Shown: positions 1 through 11,689 of the stretch, piece by piece
How the letters are laid out: each line of letters opens with the position of its first letter
How positions within the stretch are numbered: position 1 is the first letter of the stretch
Assembly (NCBI GenBank): GCA_022393335.1
Contig: JAJEKB010020534.1
Location: forward strand, 281,248-345,247
Length of the DNA: 64,000 nucleotides
Reading direction: 5' to 3'
Source: Macrotrachela quadricornifera
Taxonomy: Eukaryota; Rotifera; Eurotatoria; Philodinida; Philodinidae
Translations under genes and position numbers: made by a program
The notes under the pieces: model-generated
What the model was told of the DNA's origin: nothing
Seen by the model: only the letters and a program-made list of their open reading frames with translations
Database searches by the model: none

Positions 1-55
1 TGGCCATGATGATGAAGAAGATAGAGATAATGACACATTGTTCGTTCGCAAATAG
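1..55 (+). CDS. 3' end of an upstream gene (partial)
   Basis: Frame 3 is open from base 2 and ends at TAG 53-55. It encodes an acidic tail (GHDDEEDRDNDTLFVRK). Acidic charged tails of this kind are common, so the protein cannot be named. An AATAAA lies about 210 bases downstream (262-267), fitting a 3' UTR. The assignment as coding rests only on composition and on the polyadenylation signal. Confidence 0.35.
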   Translation, partial: GHDDEEDRDNDTLFVRK

Positions 56-816
56 ATGAATGGAATAGAACAGTCTCTTTTTCTAGTCTCTTTATTTTTC
101 TCGTTCTTCCTTTTTTTTTTCTTCTTCTATTCTCTCTATTTCTTTATGTTAAACTCATTCTGTTGTTATATTTCTTTTAAGTTATATGGATTATTATTGG
201 TATTGTTGTTATTCTTTCATTTTCTTTTTGTTAATAAGTAATTGTCTTTTTTCGTTGATTTAATAAACAGATACTTCGAATGTTAATCGGTACAGTGATA
301 ATTTAAATAACATATTTTTAACTTGTTCTTTTTTTAGGTAATATTTTTTTAAATAAATGAATGATTCTATTATTTAAATAGTTACATAAATATTAAATAT
401 GATACAAAAAATAAGTACATTTAAAGAAAAAAAAAAAAGAATGTAAATGTACCAAAGTTTCTTTGTTTCCTATAGAATATTATCTACATCTGTGTCATAT
501 GTATTTTTATGTTTTCTTATAAAACTTGCTTTGACATCAATTATAATAAGAACATCATATTGAAAGAAGATATTTTGATAGATATAACATAATTATATTA
601 GACAACCAATGAAAAGTCAAAGATAATTTTCTAAGATAAAAAGAATATGTTTGAACGTTCTCATATGATACGAAATGTGTTTCAAGAGATATAAGATAAT
701 CTCTGACTTACTCTAGAGAAACATATTTTTTCCATTATTTGCCTATATATTTATATAAGTTTACGCACAATATTTATTAATGTTTGCTCTAGATATATAA
801 CTATCTCATTTAAATA
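56..816. other. intergenic region / upstream of thiolase
   Basis: Pyrimidine-rich, AT-rich DNA with an AATAAA at 262. The long Phe/Leu-rich open frame at 56-241 is translated poly-pyrimidine tract and not a gene. No repeat or RNA gene is seen. Confidence 0.6.
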
Positions 817-2432
<1,616 letters not shown>

Positions 2433-3904
2433 AAATTTATTTATCAAATATATTTATGTATTTATTATAGTATTTGTTGTCAATATTTGAAATTTTAACG
2501 TCTCTTTTTTTTGTCAAATATATTTTGAATGTTTATTGAATTTTTCAATTTTTTTAAAAAGTAAAATCAATAAATCAAAATAAATATTTGTTAAATATTG
2601 TTATATATTATAATTGATAAAATTAATTAGTTTATTGCTTTCTATTGATATACAATATGATTATTTTTGATAAGAAATATATCTGAATCTCTTTTGTTTT
2701 TAGTTGATTATTTCCATGATTGTCTACTAATTTTAAGCTTACGGCATTGTGCAATAAATATTTTTATATAATTTTATCAGATATGGTTAGATTCATTTAA
2801 ATTTGTTGATGAAGGTCGTTAATATCTTTTTTCTTTTTATCTTCTTTCTTTTTGAATCGACATGCTGCTTTTCTCATTAATATAGTTGAATGACTTAAGT
2901 GGTTCAATAAAAATTCTCTTGTCAGCTCAGTACACAAATTAAGCGACGTTCAATTGACATTCCTCTACTTTTTCTGATTTTTATAATAGATTAATCATGG
3001 TGTTATAGCAAAAAAATGTGTCCTGCCTTTTTTTTTTTATCTCTTTATTTGCCTAAACAATCGATATTGATTGTAAATCAACATTCCATTACTTTTTATT
3101 ATCACTTTATTCCATTCAAATCCATATTTACATTCATACTGTTAATTAAAAAAATATCTTGATAAGATTTATTAATAATCTATGCTATATTACAATGGTG
3201 AATAGACAAAAAGTTAATAAGAGAATGAGTTTTTTGCTCAATGAGTGTATGAATACTTATTTCTAAAGAAATAATTCATAATATCTACTATATAATGAAT
3301 CATCTTGAAGGCTCTATTGTTTGCTTTTTTTTTACATACGAGTAATTATTACATAATCGGGAGCGAGAATCATTTGTGGTTTTCATCAATTTATAACTGT
3401 ATAATGGGCATAATGATTTTTGACATTTATATTTAACTCATAAAGAAAGTTCTACTAGAGGTTCATTGATCAAATAATGTCTTATAATTAAGAATATCAT
3501 GATTAAACAGAGATAATCATATGCATAGATTCGATGAACTGAATTTTGGATTTTTCTATAGACAAATCTTATATGTTAATATAGATTATTATAATAAAAA
3601 TAATTGAAAAGTGTTGTTGAATATTAAATAGTTTTTATTATTATTTTTTACGTATTTCTTTTAATTAATAAAATATATTTATTAAAATCTCTATGAATTT
3701 AACAAAGTGAATAGAATAAAAGCATTAATTACATATATAATTTATTAGATTTATTGATGAGAGTGACATCTTATTTTTATGCTATTGGTTAAAATCGAAT
3801 ATTCCAATAGGAAAAAACTTGTGAAAAAAAAATAAATTAAACAACGTAGGAGTATGTGTAAGTCATCCGTAAAATTCTTGTATTGATCATTATCACAACT
3901 TACG
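2433..3904. other. intergenic, no gene seen
   Basis: AT-rich DNA following the thiolase stop. AATAAA/AATAAATA motifs at 2560-2590 can serve as polyadenylation signals. No ORF with coding character, no convincing repeat. Confidence 0.55.
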
Positions 3905-4542
3905 ATGGCAACTAGTTATCATTCAAACTATACTGGTTCATATGCATCTTCTGATTTAGAAGAAAAAGTAATGAAATATTGAAAATTTTTGTTATTTTGT
4001 TTTTGAAATAAAATATATTATTTATTTTTTTATTTATTTAATAGGATCCATTAACGATCAAAGGTTATAGAAAAAACTTTGAATCATGCGAGAATATTTT
4101 CGAAGTAGTCGATTGTTTGAAAAAGATATATGGAAATGTTGAGGTTTACGACTGGATTAATACGTTACAGACTACAAATGCAATCGAACCAGCTGAAAAT
4201 CTAATTCGTTATTATAATAGGATTTTTGAAAACCAGAATTCGACTAACTATAAGGACTGGAGAAACGCTATTGAAACATTTTTTCTTCTTGAAAATATCT
4301 TTCGAAATGTTCTATTACGACCATATATACCTGCTTATCGTACGATTAACAAGGATTGTGGTCCGTATCGTTGTTATATAATTGGACCTGCCGAGGACCT
4401 ATTGAAAAAGATTGGTTTCATAGATATTAGTACAAATTTACTTACTTACAGTGAAATGGACTCAGTAAAAACGATCATATATGCACTAACCTGCAGCATA
4501 CTCTGGCATTATGGCAGAATGAAGTTCAACAAATATTTTTAA
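3905..4542 (+). CDS. PUB-domain protein of the SPATA2/tamozhennic type
   Basis: Two exons, 3905-3967 and 4045-4542, join in phase 0 to a 186-aa protein starting MATSYHSNYTG. The core, from about residue 55 to 165, follows the N-terminal PUB domain of vertebrate SPATA2 and insect tamozhennic. A helix (LLENIFRNVLLRPYI) precedes AYRTINKDCGPYRCYI, which corresponds to the EFRSIKTYTGPFVYYV-type strand of SPATA2, then the LLKKIGFI helix. In SPATA2 this domain binds the deubiquitinase CYLD and bridges it to HOIP. The long C-terminal part of SPATA2, with the PUB-interacting motif and zinc finger, is absent here. The protein therefore ends with the PUB fold and could bind a partner but not bridge two. 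No downstream exon with the missing domains was found before 5.5 kb. Function is inferred from the fold alone. Confidence 0.5.
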
Positions 4543-5507
4543 TTGTAAGAATATGCTGCGCGATAGACATATTAATATAAATGCATAGCATTTTGTGCAA
4601 TATCTAGTGCATTTTTTTCTGTGCTTTATACATATCTGAATCATGTTATTTTATGAAGATTTTTAGAAAATTCACTTTTTTGTATTTTATTCTAGATTAA
4701 TAGATAATCACTGAAATATTTTCCATTGATATACACAAGTTAGAATGTAACACAAATGAAGGTAATCGGTTTTTTTTAAACAAATATAATAATAAAGAAT
4801 GCATCTTTTTTGATAATGACAACAACAGTAAATCATCTTTAAAACGTATGTGAGAAAAGTTTTTTATGAAGTCTATTGAATATTAAAATTTTTAACTTCA
4901 TACTTTTTGTAAGAACAACATATTTATACTTTGCTATTCGGATTTCGAATCCGGAAATTTTTATCTTTTAATTTTTCGTTTTTTTTTTTTGATTAATGTT
5001 ATTATTTTTTCAGTTTAATTGATCATTCGAGTATTGTAACTACGTGCAAATCCATTCAACCTTCTTTTCAAGGTCCATTACTAATCCATATAATATTTTT
5101 TTTATTCGTTCATATAAAAGCAATGAAGTTTTGATATATGGATAAAAATAATAATATCAAGTTTGATTACAATTTCAATTCCAATTCGGAAAATTAATAT
5201 TTTACTGATTCAGACTTCGATGCTGTCCCTATCGAAATTGGAGTTCTCTGATTAAGAAAAAGTAGAAAGTATGATCATGATTCACGATCATTGTCCATGA
5301 TTAAATCTTTATAACTTTGATACGATCGTATTCACAAACGTTTAGTAATATTGTTTCTTTTATTTATTTTTTATACATAATATCTATCTAATCTTGATTA
5401 TGAATAACTTTAACAATCACCCGAATAATAATAAAAAAATAAAAATTAGTTTGCGGAAATGAATAATATTTACGAAAGAAAAAGAAAAAGTATGAAAAAG
5501 GTTTTTT
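4543..5507. other. intergenic, no gene seen
   Basis: AT-rich spacer with short poly-T runs and no coding signal. It includes the probable 3' UTRs of the PUB gene (+) and of the EF-hand gene (-). Confidence 0.5.
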
Positions 5508-6237
5508 TTAGACCAGAAGAGGTTGAATTTGTGGTTGAGCTGCCAATATACGAAGAAAATCTGCTTGTGAAACATAACCAGTAGGATCTATAGAAGGTCC
5601 TAATTGATTCCAAATAACAGGATGTTGCATAGCTGGATTAAAATTTGGAGCTTGAGAAAATCTTTGCATATGTTGAAGAAGTGAAAGTGCTTCAGCAGCA
5701 TTTATATAACCAGGTCGAGAAACAATATTAGGAGGACTTATGTTCATAACTTGTTGCCAGCGATTTACTGGATTTATACCTTGTTGTAATAAAATATATG
5801 CCATCATAAATTCATCGAATGTTAGAACACCTATCGAAAATAAATCACATGAAATTTTTTATTCATTATTTTCTTACCGTTACGATCAGTATCAAACATT
5901 AGAAAAATACCTATATAGATAATTATTTTTAGAAAAAAAAAAACTTCAAAATAAACATACGTTCTGCATCATTATTAAAAGTCATCATATTTGCATTTGG
6001 ATTTATTTCCAAATAACATGCCTTAAATTCAGCAATTGTCATACTATATTAAAGGAAATAAAATTTTTTTTTTGTATAAAATAAAAAAATTTTATTTTAC
6101 CGTCCGTCTCTTCCAGCTCGTTCCATAAAAGCTTCAAAAAGCTGTTGAATAATATGTGCTGGTAATCCACTTTGTTGACTAAGAATTAATATTTCTTGAT
6201 CATTTAATGATCGATCACGAGCATATGTATTACCCAT
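5508..6237 (-). CDS. N-myristoylated EF-hand calcium-sensor-like protein
   Basis: Four exons on the minus strand (6237-6101, 6043-5961, 5910-5878, 5830-5508; 576 nt) give 191 aa. It begins MGNTYARDRSLN, a fitting N-myristoylation signal (Gly2). It follows the neuronal-calcium-sensor/calcineurin-B plan: an N-terminal degenerate EF hand (FEAFMERAGRDGRMTIAEFKACYLEI) and then one canonical loop, DTDRNGVLTFDE, with acidic or oxygen ligands at positions 1, 3, 5, 9 and 12. The C-terminal half (after about residue 105) is Pro/Gln-rich, has lost the later canonical loops and ends in PQIQPLLV. The start was chosen at the Met of MGNT because it precedes the family start and the longer frame upstream is low-complexity. 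The likely role is a membrane-attached Ca2+ switch; the target is unknown. It is divergently paired with AP-3 sigma, 151 bp away. Confidence 0.75.
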
Positions 6238-6388
6238 CTTTTGTTTTAGTTTCGTCGTAAATGAATATAAAATAAAAAAAATATATATACGTTTATGTTT
6301 TGCTTGAGTGAATATATAGTTATTTATTGTGTTTATTCTGACGTCAATCAAGGTTTTTTTTTAGATTATATAATATGTTTATAGTATC
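6238..6388. promoter_or_regulatory. bidirectional promoter with palindromic CRE-like site
   Basis: The start codons of the EF-hand gene (-) and AP-3 sigma (+) are only 151 bp apart, so both must be driven from here. A perfect TGACGTCA palindrome (6339-6346), the consensus CREB/ATF site, lies near the AP-3 side. It is followed by an AT-rich stretch. The motif is seen; its use is inferred. Confidence 0.5.
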
Positions 6389-7009
6389 ATGATTAAGGCA
6401 ATACTTGTTTTTAATAATTCCGCTAAGCCAAGATTAATAAAATTTTTTGAACATTATCCAGAAGAAATTCAACAACAAATTATTCGAGAAACATATCAAT
6501 TAGTATCAAAACGCGATGAAAATGTTTGTAATTTTCTTGAAGGTGGTTCATTAATTGGTGGAAATGATTATCGTTTAATATATCGTCATTATGCAACATT
6601 ATATTTTATATTTTGTGTTGATAGTTCAGAAAGTGAATTAGGTATACTTGATTTAATTCAAGTTTTTGTTGAAACACTTGATAAATGTTTTGAAGTAAAT
6701 ATATTTTATTTTTGTTTTTTCTAATTTATCTAATTTATATTTTTTTAGAATGTTTGTGAACTTGATTTAATATTTCATGTTGATAAAGTTCATTATATAT
6801 TACAAGAAATATGTCTTGGTGGAATGGTTTTAGAAACAAATATGAATGAAATTGTTGCACGTTTTGATGAACAATCGAAATTAGAAAAACAAGAAGCAGG
6901 AATATCAGCAGCACCAACAAAAGCAATGACTGCATTGAAAGAAATGAATTTACCACAGAAAATAAAAGATATTAAATTACCTGATCTTAATCTTAATTTA
7001 CGTTTTTAA
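6389..7009 (+). CDS. AP3S: AP-3 complex subunit sigma
   Basis: Small sigma chain of the AP-3 adaptor, which sorts cargo from endosomes/TGN to lysosome-related organelles. Two exons (6389-6694, 6749-7009) join in phase 0 to 188 aa, close to the roughly 193 aa of AP3S1/AP3S2. The longin-like fold is complete: MIKAILVFNN start, PRLIKFFEHY, EGGSLIGGNDYRLIYRHYATLYF, ESELGILDLIQVFVETLDKCFENVCELDLIFH and LQEICLGGMVLETNMNEI. The C-terminal extension (about residues 145-188) ends DLNLNLRF and is typical of AP-3 rather than AP-1/AP-2 sigma. It shares a short divergent promoter with the EF-hand gene and converges on the eIF1A copy, leaving under 200 bp between the two stops. Confidence 0.93.
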
Positions 7010-7198
7010 TTATCTTATCTTTTATTTGTTGTTTCGTATTTAATGTGAAAATAAAAATAAATATTGATGGATTAGTTCAAAAAAAAAATAATAATCTAGA
7101 ATATTTATTGATATTCAAGAATGATTTTGCTGACATAATTGTTCATGTTACGAAAAAAATCCAAGAAATATTCATTCATTTATATATATATGCCTATA

Positions 7199-7927
7199 TT
7201 AGACATATACGAAATCATCATTCGTTTCGGAGTCAGATTCTGATATTACATCTTTCCCATTGTGTTTTGTACTTTGTAATAAATTGCGTGCATTTAAATT
7301 TCCAGACATTTTAGGCAATTGATTAGATTTATAAAAAGTGTAACTATCTTCATCATCATTCTCGGATTCACTTTCTGAGAGATTGCCATTATCATCTTTT
7401 TGATTTCCTGCCTTACATGATAAGCTTTGTACGTTATTAGTTCTTTTATCATTAAAATCTTCAATAAAAGTAACATCATCTTCTACGTTCCAACATCCTA
7501 TGTCTATAACATGAATATCTGGAATTTCTTGCATACGAATCAATTTACGAGCTTCACTAGCTATAGAAAAAAATTAAATCAAAAAAAACATAATATTCTT
7601 GATTAGATATTTATCAACTGATTTCTTACCGTAATATTTCGTAATAACATCAGCTTTATCATCTTGATAATTTCTTAATCCAATAAGAATAATATCTCCT
7701 TCTTGTATCCAAACTTTTTTACGTAATTTACCACGAATACGACATATTCGAGTTTTTCCACCTATATTATCGAAACAAAATGCTTCGATATGACCATTAC
7801 CTAAAATACGTGTTACTTGAGCATAAGATTGTCCATCTTCTTTAAGCATTAATTCACGTTTAACATCATCAGTTTCACCTTTACTACGATGATATTTTTT
7901 ACCACCTTTACCTTTATTTTTTGGCAT
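7199..7927 (-). CDS. EIF1A: eIF1A paralogue with diverged, extended C-terminal tail
   Basis: Translation initiation factor eIF1A binds the A site of the 40S subunit during scanning. Two exons (7927-7630, 7560-7199; 660 nt) give 219 aa against about 144 in human. Residues 1-100 are clear eIF1[11 protein letters not shown] start, [16 protein letters not shown], the OB-fold strand [33 protein letters not shown]. The N-terminal tail is altered ([12 protein letters not shown] in place of the RRRGKNEN type seen in the second copy). The tail after [13 protein letters not shown] is long, rich in Ser/Glu/Asp and ends NDDFVYV, so it lacks the DIDDI end that contacts eIF5B in other animals. Together with the copy at 18.5-19.1 kb it forms a same-strand duplicate with the same exon-1 length (298 bp) and splice phase. 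It may be specialised or a diverging spare. Confidence 0.9.
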
Positions 7928-8289
7928 TTTTATTTTTGTAACTTTTCAATATTATAATAAAACACTGAACTATTTATAATGTAATACTGAAATGAAATTT
8001 CATAACGTGTGGCAAAAGAACAATATAAAAAATGATGCAAGATTTCGTAATTTACCATGTGCGAATTTAATAAGTAAAAAGGATATAAGAAAAAAACAAA
8101 ATATCAAGGCAGTAAAGTCAAATTAAGTAAGAGTATTGTATGCCATTCTCAATACACGCTTTAAAATACATGTTGTCACAACTTTTATCAGGGTTATATA
8201 CTACAATTATAATAGTAAACTTTCAATAAAATCTGTTTCGTTAGGATATGTGTTGGTTGTATTAGATTATAAAGGATCGAGCACTGAAA
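7928..8289. other. upstream region of eIF1A copy 1, no gene seen
   Basis: AT-rich promoter-side spacer before the first foldback repeat. Nothing else recognised. Confidence 0.5.
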
Positions 8290-8820
8290 TGTTCTACTTT
8301 ATTATTATATAGTATGTTGTATTAAAAAAACAATATATACTATGACAGGCATTGTGAAAATCTCTAACATTTCTAAAGGACCGTTTATTCTATACTTGCA
8401 CTATTTCTTTTCAAAACAGACAAAGTTCTGAGCTACGTAATGTCGACATTTCAAAAACGAGATTGGTTTTTAATAGAAGACTCATTCAATTTTTCCTATC
8501 TCATCTTTTTTATTAACTAACATGATCTGTTTAAACAAACAAAATACAATGCAAGATGCAGCATGAAAAGCTTTACAATTTACAAAGACCAATTATAAAA
8601 AGATGAGATAGGAAAAATTGAATGCGTCTTTTATTAAAAAACAATCTCATTTTCACAACGTCGAAATTTGGTAGCTCAGAATTTTATCCATTTTAAAAAC
8701 AAAAACTGCAAATATAGAATAAGCGATTCTTTAGAAATAGTAGAGCTTTTCACGTTGCATCTCCTGATATATTTTGTTTTTTTTTATACAATCTATTAAG
8801 TAATAATAAAATGAAATACA
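8290..8820. mobile_element. foldback element A (long inverted repeat)
   Basis: Two arms of about 220 bp (8290-8513 and 8597-8815) are inverted copies. Left GTTCTGAGCTACGTAATGTC pairs with the reverse complement of the right arm (ATTCTGAGCTACCAAATTTC), and the TTCAATTTTTCCTATCTCAT stretch is shared exactly. Divergence appears moderate, with small indels. The loop is about 80 bp. Sequence of the same family occurs as a single arm at 58.2-58.45 kb, so this is probably two transposon 3' ends joined head to head. Confidence 0.75.
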
Positions 8821-11689
8821 AAACGTATTCCATATTTTTTTTAATGTCATACCCATTATGACCTAAATACATACTATCAGCTAATTTTCAACAAAAGTAG
8901 TTCTTATCGAAATTTTATTATTATGATACTAAATGATGTATAATTAAATACCATAGATAAATAGACCATTCTTTTTTCTTGAAGACTGTACAGAAAGAAG
9001 TTTTCTTTAATTTTACAATACAGTACTAAAGTGTCACTCTCATTACTTTTGGAATGTCATAAGTAGAAGTAGATTGGACTGAAATAAGAAAAGAAACTAA
9101 TAGGAATGATCGTGTCAGTAAATAATAATATAAACATAAATACACTTGTAACAATTTAATTGAAAATACGTCTAAATCAGATTTGACGACCATTCAAATT
9201 GATAATGAAGAAATTGGTTATCATTTTAAAACTGGCTTGTTCAGAAGAGTTAAAACATTTTTATCGATAATTGAAAAGACATTACATTTTATTGATGCAT
9301 GTAAACTTTACGTGTGTGTATCAGCAATTGGCTGCACTTACAAGTGTGAAAACAAATGTGCTATAAAACAATGCTGGTGCAAACATGAGAATTTTTTTTA
9401 TTTGACAAAATGTTATTCAAAATGATGGAATTGTACATCTATAGACAAGTAAGTTAAATTTTTTCTTTTACAAATTATTTAATGAAATAAAAAGATATGA
9501 TTCCAATTTTACCTGCAAAGTATATATAACTGTACCAGGATTAATGTTAAATTCGATGAGATTCTGTTGAAAATTAATTCTTAATATAGTATGAATTAAT
9601 TTTAAGAAATGTGAAACTCTTCCATAGATAAAAATGCTTAATGAAAGAATATGTTAAGTCTCTATTATGTAGAGAAATACAGTGTATTTATTCTCCTGTG
9701 TATGATATTCTATTTCTAATTTGCAAATTTTTCGATGAAATAATAAAATTCTATCTTCTATAAATAATTTATTCAATCATTATTTGACATATTATCTTCG
9801 TCTCTGAAAAAACCTAAAATAATTACAAATGACATACATTATGAATTCAAGTTTTTACAATCTTTTCGTAGATTGATAAGGAGTTAAAATGGAAAATAAT
9901 TGTATTAAATTATTTGATTTTACTATCCGTAATAAATTGGCAAATATTATCAAAAATATGAAAATATAATTGAAAATTAATAAAAATTAACGTTTGAATC
10001 TTAGTTTAGTTGAAAAAATACTGATTCAGAAAATCAACGAAAGATTATTCTATAAATCAACAATCTGTCAAAAGTATCTATTATTATAGATATTAACCGA
10101 TATATTGATATCTTAATATTCAAGATTATATTATAGATCTTCTAAATGAAACATGTATAATAATGCACAAGTTGATATTTGCATTATAGATAGAGATATT
10201 GAATGCTTCTGTATGAATAAATTATTTTATCATATTGTCTAATGTATACGTTTGCAATTATTTTTGATTTGATCAGTAGCATACTAATTTTTATTATCTA
10301 CAATTGAGCAATATTCACCGTAAACTATCAAGAAACAGACGCATAGATAAAATGTGTTTATATCCGTTTATATAATTTCAAAAGAAATGCTACATCACTA
10401 TTTATTTCTACTACTATTACTCAATAGTAATAATAGGTATTATTATTATATTTATTGTTTTTTTGAAAATGAAATATCAAGAATTTCATATTTTGAATGG
10501 CTCTTAATAGTTCCAATTTTTTATTATTATAACTTGTTTTCCATAATGATAATGTAGCATTCTTAAATAGTATCTTTATAGAAATAGCTGATCATGTATT
10601 CGTTGTAAAATACAAATATGAAGCATGATGTTATTAATGTACAAGATATTTGACAAAGTGATTCAAATCATGTTTAAATGTACACAATATTGTGTTTAAT
10701 TCAGTAGAAAAAATTATATCAGTATTATTGCTTTCTAATTTGTCTATAAACTTATAGATTTTTTATTTAATATTTTGTAAAAATAATATAATAGAAATTT
10801 ATGTTTATCATGGTTTGTATGAAATAGGAAGGAGATGAATTCAATGATCTCATCTTTTACTTTAACCCTTCTTTTAATGTGTATCTCACAAAAATATACT
10901 ATGGAAGCAAGTCTATCTAATAAAATATCAATAAAATATATATATAGTCATAAGGCGCATATATAGAATATCGAAAAGTTTGTAATAGCTTTATCCGATG
11001 ACAGTAAAGATTTCTACAGAAATTTCTGTAAACGTTCTGTCATAAAAGATTATGTTGATGCAAATAAAACATCATGTCATTCTATTATAGGATATTAAAG
11101 TAATAAGAAAATATGGTATAATATAAATAATATAAAACTATGAATTGATTATTCTTATTATATATTCATATGTTCGATGTTCTAACAAAACAATATATAT
11201 CTTTATAATGGCACTAAATAAACAATTGCATGCATGCATTCTATTTAAATACATTTTTTCTTATCTGCACACGTAAATATTTGATATTCTGAATAAACCA
11301 TATTGTTTTTCTGAATGAATAAATGGTTACTGTATAGAATTGGAATCAGTTTGTAAGTTCTTAGCATTAAAATATAGAGAATTTAATTATTTATTTTATA
11401 TATCCAAAGTAGAGAAACAAACTTTGAAAAATTATCTTCAAATTAAGACTATTTAAAGAATTTTATTCGAAGGTAAATAAATTTGAATATATCGTTTGAC
11501 AGAAGTAATAGATCACATAAAAAAGAAAATGTTCTAAATAATTTTTAGAATGAATAAAAGAATATTTATTGATTCACTTAGAGTGTAGTTACAATAGTGA
11601 CGAAAGTACCGTAATTCTTTCTAAAAGTCTTACAAAATTTTTCTCTATATGAATTGGTAAAAGAAAAACGCTGCTTTTTTTTAAATGTT
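8821..11689. other. degenerate intergenic DNA with one Cys-rich remnant
   Basis: No intact gene. A frame at 9187-9423 (+, no ATG) contains a cluster of CxC/CxxxC spacings (GCTYKCENKCAIKQCWCK), resembling Cys-rich motifs found at the ends of some transposase-derived proteins. A perfect 11-bp hairpin (AAAATTAATTC, then its complement) is at about 9572-9604. The rest is AT-rich and featureless. Confidence 0.35.
9187..9423 (+). pseudogene. Cys-rich transposon-like fragment
   Basis: About 79 codons open without an ATG, starting TTIQIDNEEIGYHF and ending in a Cys-rich block (GCTYKCENKCAIKQCWCK, then LTKCYSK). The spacing resembles Cys-rich tails seen next to transposase/integrase domains, but no catalytic domain is present nearby. 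It has no start, no flanking exon and lies in repeat-rich DNA, so it is treated as a relic. The family is not established. Confidence 0.3.

Noticed and set aside
56..241. Phe/Leu-rich 61-codon frame
   Set aside because: Poly-pyrimidine low-complexity translation.
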